From positions 1-18,687 of the forward strand of contig CAZOGY010000075.1 in the NCBI GenBank assembly GCA_964579305.1: a stretch of 18,687 bases of DNA, read 5' to 3'. A program made the position numbers and the translations under genes. The notes under the pieces were generated by a model. It did not search any database and was not told where the DNA came from. It saw only the letters and a program-made list of their open reading frames with translations. This DNA is from JBCBWG01 sp964579305. Lineage in GTDB: Bacteria > Pseudomonadota > Alphaproteobacteria > Rhizobiales > Hyphomicrobiaceae. Shown piece after piece: positions 14,198-18,687 of the stretch. The number at the start of each line of letters is the position of its first letter. Positions within the stretch are counted from its first letter, which is position 1.

Positions 14198-16093
14198 TCA
14201 CTCAGCCGCGACGGCATCGGCGGTTTCGACGAGGAAGCCGCCGGACTGGCGCGCCCACAGATCGGCATAAAGCCCACCGCGGGCGATCAGCTCATCGTGC
14301 GTGCCGTCTTCGACAATCGCACCTTGGTCCATGATCACCAGCCGGTCCATGGCCGCGATCGTAGACAGCCGATGCGCAATCGCGATCACGGTTTTGCCTT
14401 CCATCAGGTTATTGAACTGCTCCTGGATGGCAGCCTCAACCTCAGAATCGAGCGCTGAGGTCGCCTCGTCCAGGATCAGGATCGGCGCATCCTTCAACAA
14501 CACCCGCGCAATTGCGATACGTTGGCGCTGGCCGCCGGATAGTTTCACGCCGCGCTCGCCCACATGCGCATCATAACCTTTGCGCCCTTTGCCGTCTTCG
14601 AGCCCGACGATGAAGTCGTGCGCTGCAGCCTTTTTGGCCGCAGCTATCGCCTCATCGCGCGTCGCATCGGGGCGCCCGTAAAGAATGTTGTCCAAAACAG
14701 ACCGGTGCAGTAGCGACGTATCCTGCGTGACCATCGCGATGTTGGCGCGCAAGCTCTCCTGTTGGACCCGGGCGATGTCCTGGCCGTCGACGAGGATGCG
14801 CCCGCCTTCCAGATCGTAAAACCGCAACAGCAGGTTCACGAGCGTCGACTTGCCCGCACCAGAACGGCCCACAAGCCCAACCTTCTCGCCCGGCTTGATG
14901 GCCAAGCTCAGATCGTCGATGACGCGTCGGGTCGGATTGTCGTCGTCGGCCGCCTTCCCGTAATTGAAATGGATCTGCTGATAGCCGATCGCGCCGGCGG
15001 TCACGGCGAGCGGCTTGGCGTTTGGCGCATCAACAACGCTGCGGTCTTTTGCAATGGTCTCAATACCGTCGCGCACGACGCCGATCTGCTCAAACAGGTT
15101 GGCGGTTTCCCACATGATCCAGTGCGCCATGCCCTGAATGCGCAACACGAGACCGACGGCAAAAGCGATCGCGCCCGCCGAGATCAGGTCGCCCGACCAA
15201 AGCCAGACCCCCATACCCGCAACCGACACGATCAGCGCGGCGTTAAGAAAGTTCAACGTAATCGTCAAAAGCGTCGCAAGCCGCATTTGCCGGTGCACGT
15301 TATCGAGGAATGGTTCCATCCCTTCGCGCGCGTAGGAATCTTCGCGCGCAGCATGCGCAAACATTTTGACCGTTGCGATGTTGGTATAACTGTCGACAAC
15401 GCGCCCGGTGACGATTGAGCGCTTGTCGGCCTGCTCCTCGGAGATGTCGGCAAGTCGCGGAATGAAATAGCGCAGCGCCACGCCATAGCCCGCGAGCCAG
15501 CCGAGCATCGGGATCGCAAGCCGCCAGTCGGCCATCGCGAACATGATCACGGCCGTCCCGAAATACACGGCGACATAGCAAAGCACTTCGGCAAGCTTCA
15601 TGACGACTTCGCGCACGGCCAGCGCCGACTGCATCACCTTGGTCGCAACGCGTCCGGCAAAGTCATCCTGGAAAAACTGCATCGACTGGCGCAGCAGATA
15701 GCGATGGCCCTGCCAACGGTTCCGCATCGGGAAGTTTCCGAGAATGCCGGTGTTAATCACCGCTTCATCGAGCAACTTCAGGGCCGGCAAAATGACCAGG
15801 GCCAAAACGACAAGCCAGATAAGCGCTCCGCCGTAAGTCTCAAAAAACGTCGCGCGCTCGCTTTCGGCGATCCAGTCCACCAATTGGCCCACGCCGGCAA
15901 ACAGCACGACTTCCAGGATCGCAACCAGCGAAGTGAGCGCTGCGCCGGTCGCAATCAGCCATCGAAACGGGCGCGCGTAGTGCCACACGAACGGCCAGAA
16001 CTCCGTGGGTGGTTTTGCTGGTTCGTCGTGCGGGAACGGGTCAATAAGACCTTCCAGCCACGAAAACAGTGGGTTCAAGACAGCAGACAGCAT
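14198..16093 (-). CDS. ABC exporter half-transporter (permease fused to ATPase), copy 2
   Basis: Encodes 631 residues with a six-helix transmembrane domain (first helix about 44-68) and a C-terminal ATPase. Walker A GRSGAGKST has Lys415, the signature LSGGQ is at 518-522, Walker B ILILDEATS has Glu543, and the switch His is 574. The motif FFQDDFAGRVATKVMQ in the membrane domain matches copy 1. The start MLSAVLNPLFSWLEGLIDPF resembles the start of copy 1 (FNWFETWCDPF). Both ATPase sites appear competent, unlike many heterodimeric exporters in which one site is degenerate. It is the first gene of a minus-strand set ABC2, DUF433, DUF5615, ABC1. The 301-base gap upstream separates it from the divergent hemF. 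Confidence 0.93.
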   Translation of the reverse strand: MLSAVLNPLFSWLEGLIDPFPHDEPAKPPTEFWPFVWHYARPFRWLIATGAALTSLVAILEVVLFAGVGQLVDWIAESERATFFETYGGALIWLVVLALVILPALKLLDEAVINTGILGNFPMRNRWQGHRYLLRQSMQFFQDDFAGRVATKVMQSALAVREVVMKLAEVLCYVAVYFGTAVIMFAMADWRLAIPMLGWLAGYGVALRYFIPRLADISEEQADKRSIVTGRVVDSYTNIATVKMFAHAAREDSYAREGMEPFLDNVHRQMRLATLLTITLNFLNAALIVSVAGMGVWLWSGDLISAGAIAFAVGLVLRIQGMAHWIMWETANLFEQIGVVRDGIETIAKDRSVVDAPNAKPLAVTAGAIGYQQIHFNYGKAADDDNPTRRVIDDLSLAIKPGEKVGLVGRSGAGKSTLVNLLLRFYDLEGGRILVDGQDIARVQQESLRANIAMVTQDTSLLHRSVLDNILYGRPDATRDEAIAAAKKAAAHDFIVGLEDGKGRKGYDAHVGERGVKLSGGQRQRIAIARVLLKDAPILILDEATSALDSEVEAAIQEQFNNLMEGKTVIAIAHRLSTIAAMDRLVIMDQGAIVEDGTHDELIARGGLYADLWARQSGGFLVETADAVAAE

Positions 16094-16333
16094 GGCCGGC
16101 TCCCGAGTTGTCGGCTGTCATCGTGCGCCGTGATCCTGCGCGGCGCGTTGCGCCAAAGCCAACGCCAAGTGCGGCGCAAAAGCGGTGCGCGCTCTGGCCC
16201 CGTCCGCGCAGCCACGATGAAAACACCGGATTGATCGTGCGTCTTTCAACCGGCCGAGATGCGCGCGTAACGCAGATTGCCGGCCCGGTAACCGCCCCTG
16301 CAATTGTCGCGGTGTCTCCGGGGCGATTGCGGG

Positions 16334-16394
16334 TATATAAGGCCGATGACATCACGATGACATCCCGCGTTTTTTCGCGGGCAGCGGAGTAGTT
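16334..16394 (+). promoter_or_regulatory. hemF promoter/leader with direct repeats and a hairpin
   Basis: TATATAA (16334-16340) is a plausible -10, though no good -35 is visible. Just after it, CGATGACATC occurs twice (16344-16353 and 16355-16364), an 11-base period close to one helical turn. Then CCCGCG, six T and CGCGGG (16364-16381) form a hairpin that ends four bases before the GGAG Shine-Dalgarno (16386-16389). The repeats could be an operator and the hairpin could limit ribosome access. The rest of the 301-base gap (16094-16333) shows no gene or clear site. Confidence 0.45.
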
Positions 16395-17531
16395 ATGGCT
16401 GGCAGCGCGAAATCCTCAACGGCGGCGAAATCACAAGGCACGGGCGGCACCAAGCGGTCCAAGACGCAGGCAGCGACGCCGCGCAAGCCGGTCAAAAAGA
16501 CTGCCGCCGCATCGCACGCCAAGATGCCGGCCGGCAAAATGGCGAAGACGGCCAAGCCCGCCACGACCTCTGCGTCAAAGTCGAATGGCAAGGCACCGGC
16601 CGCGGCGGCGTCTGGCGCACAAGCATTGCCGCCGACCCGTACGCTCAACAAATGGAAGCGCACTGCTGAAGCGTGGTTTCAAGAACTGCGCGACGACATT
16701 TGCGCCAGCTTCGAGCAGATCGAAGACGATCTTCCCAAATCGGCCCCGCTTGGCAAGACCCCACCCGGCCGGTTCGAACGCACGCCCTGGACCCGGACCG
16801 ATCACACCGGCAAGAAGGGCGGCGGCGGCGTCATGAGCCTGATGCATGGCCGCGTCTTTGAGAAAGTTGGTGTCCACACCTCGACAGTGCACGGCGAATT
16901 TGCGCCGGAGTTTCGCAAACAGATCCCCGGCGCGGAGGAAGATCCGCGATTCTGGGCATCGGGCATTTCGCTGATCGCTCACATGCAAAACCCGCACGTG
17001 CCGGCTGTGCATATGAACACACGCATGGTCGTCACCTCGAAATGGTGGTTCGGCGGCGGTGCGGATCTGACGCCCGTGCTCGATGCGCGGCGGACGCAGG
17101 ACGATCCCGACACGGTCGATTTTCACGCCGCCATGCGTGCGCCGTGCGAGGCCCACGACATCGCTGACTACGACCGCTATAAAGTCTGGTGTGACGAGTA
17201 TTTCTTCCTGCCACACCGCAACGAGATGCGTGGTATCGGCGGCATCTTTTATGATTATCTGACGCCGGACGAGACGGACGGCGGCTGGGACGCGGCCTTT
17301 GCTTTCACCCAGGATGTCGGCCGCGCCTTCCGCGACATCTACCCGGAACTCGTCCGACGGAACTTCAAGGCGAAATGGAACCAGGCCGCACGCGAAGAAC
17401 AACTCATCCGCCGCGGGCGCTACGTGGAATTCAACCTCCTCTACGACCGCGGAACAATCTTTGGTCTGCGCACGGGCGGCAACGTCGCCTCGATCTTGTC
17501 CTCGATGCCGCCGGTGGTGAAGTGGCCTTGA
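16395..17531 (+). CDS. hemF: Oxygen-dependent coproporphyrinogen III oxidase with basic N-terminal tail
   Basis: Encodes 378 residues. The core (about 81-378) matches the usual length near 300 and decarboxylates coproporphyrinogen III to protoporphyrinogen IX using O2, late in heme synthesis. Motifs include GGGGVMSLMHGRVFEKVGV, HMNTRMV, WWFGGGADLTP, FLPHRNEMRGIGGIFYDYL and the C-terminal GRYVEFNLLYDRGTIFGLRTGG. All look intact. The first 90 residues are unusual: 15 Lys and 4 Arg with no Asp or Glu, rich in Ala, Ser, Thr and Pro, like a histone H1 tail. GGAG five bases before the first ATG supports translation of the tail; internal ATGs at codons 44 and 49 would also lie within it. It is divergent from the ABC genes and upstream of the patatin gene. 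Confidence 0.94.
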   Translation: MAGSAKSSTAAKSQGTGGTKRSKTQAATPRKPVKKTAAASHAKMPAGKMAKTAKPATTSASKSNGKAPAAAASGAQALPPTRTLNKWKRTAEAWFQELRDDICASFEQIEDDLPKSAPLGKTPPGRFERTPWTRTDHTGKKGGGGVMSLMHGRVFEKVGVHTSTVHGEFAPEFRKQIPGAEEDPRFWASGISLIAHMQNPHVPAVHMNTRMVVTSKWWFGGGADLTPVLDARRTQDDPDTVDFHAAMRAPCEAHDIADYDRYKVWCDEYFFLPHRNEMRGIGGIFYDYLTPDETDGGWDAAFAFTQDVGRAFRDIYPELVRRNFKAKWNQAAREEQLIRRGRYVEFNLLYDRGTIFGLRTGGNVASILSSMPPVVKWP

Positions 17532-17648
17532 GCCGCCACGCCCGAACACGCATCTCACGCCTCAAAAAGAGTTGTTCTCGATTGCCGGACATCGGCCCGA
17601 ATTCGATGGCCCATCTCGCGTGAGAAAAACCGGCGAGAGAGACCTCAC

Positions 17649-18687
17649 ATGGATACGCCTGCACCGCGGATGGCGTTTGAAGGCAGCGCACGCGACCGCT
17701 GGATTTTGTCGCTTGACGGCGGCGGTATGCGCGGCCTCACGACGGCTGTCTTCCTAGCGCGGCTGGAAGCCGAAATCGGCCGCCCCTTGCATGAATGCTT
17801 TGACATGATCGCCGGCACGTCCTCCGGCGCGATCGTTGCCGGCGGGGTATCGTGCGGCCCGGACGGAAAGCAGATCGTGCCGACGTCGGAGCTGGTCGAG
17901 CTGTTTTCCAAAGATGGCCGACGGATCTTCCGCCGCAGCGCGGTCGGCGTCTTTCACACGCTGCGTTGGCTGCGTGGCCCTCTGTACAGCACGCGCGTCT
18001 TGCAAGACGCGATCGGCTCACGCGTTGGTTCGCTCAACCTGTCCCAGGTGACCACCGATCTTCTGGTCACCGCCTACGACATGCGTGAAGGCCAGCCGGT
18101 GCTGTTTCAGTCTTGGTTGTCGGGCCCAGAGGACAACGGGGTCGCAGCGCGCGATCGCGGCGAGGGCATCGTCGAAATGTGTCCAACCGCCAAAGGAAGC
18201 CCGACCCCGGACTTTGGGTTGCGCGATGTCCTGGTCGCGTCGTCGGCCGTGCCGACCTTTTTTGCGCCGGTCCAGTCCGCGGTTGCACGCGGCGAGCATG
18301 GGATTTTGATCGACGGCTTCGTGTTCGCGCTCAATCCGGTTTTGCCAGCCTATTTCGCCGCGCGCCGGCGTTATGGCGTTGCCGACCGTTTGCACATTCT
18401 ATCGATCGGAACGGGCCGCCATGCCCGAGAGTACAGCTATGAGGATTTGCGCAAACGCGGTGCCGTTGGCTGGTTGCGCCCTGTTCTCGAGGCGTTTCCA
18501 GGCGGCGCGTCCGCGGCTTCGGAAACGTATATGGACTGGATTACCGAGATCGCGAATGTCGAACACGTGCGGATTAATCCGCTTTTCGATCACGTCAACG
18601 ATCCTTCGGCACCAAGCCCACAGTTCGACGACGCAAGCCGAAAAAACATCGCGCGATTGAAGGCGGCCGGCGAGACGCTGTTTGAGC
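17649..18687 (+). CDS. Patatin-like phospholipase (3' end outside the window)
   Basis: An open frame of 346 codons runs from the ATG at 17649 off the window edge, so the C-terminus is missing. The patatin fold is clear. The oxyanion-hole motif is DGGGMRG (23-29), the nucleophile motif GTSSG (56-60) has Ser58, and the dyad Asp222 lies in ILIDGF. The dyad motif is usually DG(G/A); here Phe follows. No signal peptide is seen. The family hydrolyses acyl chains from lipids and includes housekeeping enzymes as well as secreted or antiphage effectors. It starts 117 bases after hemF on the same strand. A GAGAGAG tract is the only Shine-Dalgarno candidate. No partner gene is visible, so its role is open. 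Confidence 0.88.
   Translation, partial: MDTPAPRMAFEGSARDRWILSLDGGGMRGLTTAVFLARLEAEIGRPLHECFDMIAGTSSGAIVAGGVSCGPDGKQIVPTSELVELFSKDGRRIFRRSAVGVFHTLRWLRGPLYSTRVLQDAIGSRVGSLNLSQVTTDLLVTAYDMREGQPVLFQSWLSGPEDNGVAARDRGEGIVEMCPTAKGSPTPDFGLRDVLVASSAVPTFFAPVQSAVARGEHGILIDGFVFALNPVLPAYFAARRRYGVADRLHILSIGTGRHAREYSYEDLRKRGAVGWLRPVLEAFPGGASAASETYMDWITEIANVEHVRINPLFDHVNDPSAPSPQFDDASRKNIARLKAAGETLFE

Noticed and set aside
16575..17558. Long minus-strand open frame opposite hemF
   Set aside because: Its product has no recognisable domain, while the opposite strand encodes a complete HemF. High GC content makes long antisense frames common here.

Overview
The window reads as chromosomal DNA of a GC-rich alphaproteobacterium, probably of the Hyphomicrobiales or a neighbouring order. 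This is inferred from gene content: a Rhodobacter-type petABC operon next to mtnP, and trmL, hemF and tandem ABC exporters in one neighbourhood. It is also suggested by palindromic intergenic repeats that start with GTCATCC. No rRNA, tRNA, CRISPR array, phage or insertion-sequence gene is visible.

Layout. Positions 115-1918, minus strand: mtnP (methylthioadenosine phosphorylase) followed by a pentapeptide-repeat protein. Positions 2061-4889, minus strand: the cytochrome bc1 operon petA-petB-petC, with a Rieske GTG start set by a strong Shine-Dalgarno sequence and a good intrinsic terminator after petC. Positions 5200-6588, plus strand: an RNase Z-like metallo-beta-lactamase protein with an altered metal motif, then trmL. 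Positions 6581-7982, plus strand: an ETHE1/Blh-type persulfide dioxygenase and a rhodanese, behind a candidate promoter/operator. Positions 7983-8449: a noncoding block with a duplicated palindrome and two REPIN-like elements.

Positions 8450-11258, minus strand: a carnitine/choline acyltransferase and, upstream of it, a 6-phosphogluconate/hydroxyisobutyrate dehydrogenase-like protein of unknown substrate. Positions 11472-16093, minus strand: two full-length ABC exporter half-transporters with almost identical ATPase domains. A DUF433/DUF5615 (VapBC-like, PIN-fold) toxin-antitoxin pair sits between them. Positions 16334-17531, plus strand: hemF (aerobic coproporphyrinogen oxidase) with a structured leader and an unusual basic, acid-free N-terminal tail of about 90 residues. 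Positions 17649 to the window end, plus strand: a patatin-like phospholipase cut off by the edge.

Functional themes: aerobic respiration and heme supply (bc1 complex, HemF), sulfur metabolism (MTA phosphorolysis, persulfide oxidation, rhodanese), tRNA maturation (TrmL and perhaps the RNase Z-like protein), and lipid or acyl metabolism and export (carnitine acyltransferase, ABC exporters, patatin). Most genes are housekeeping. The parts that stand out are the toxin-antitoxin pair between duplicated ABC genes, the HemF tail and leader, the HxDxDH metallohydrolase, the bacterial carnitine acyltransferase and the REPIN pair. I did not find a clearly new multi-gene system.
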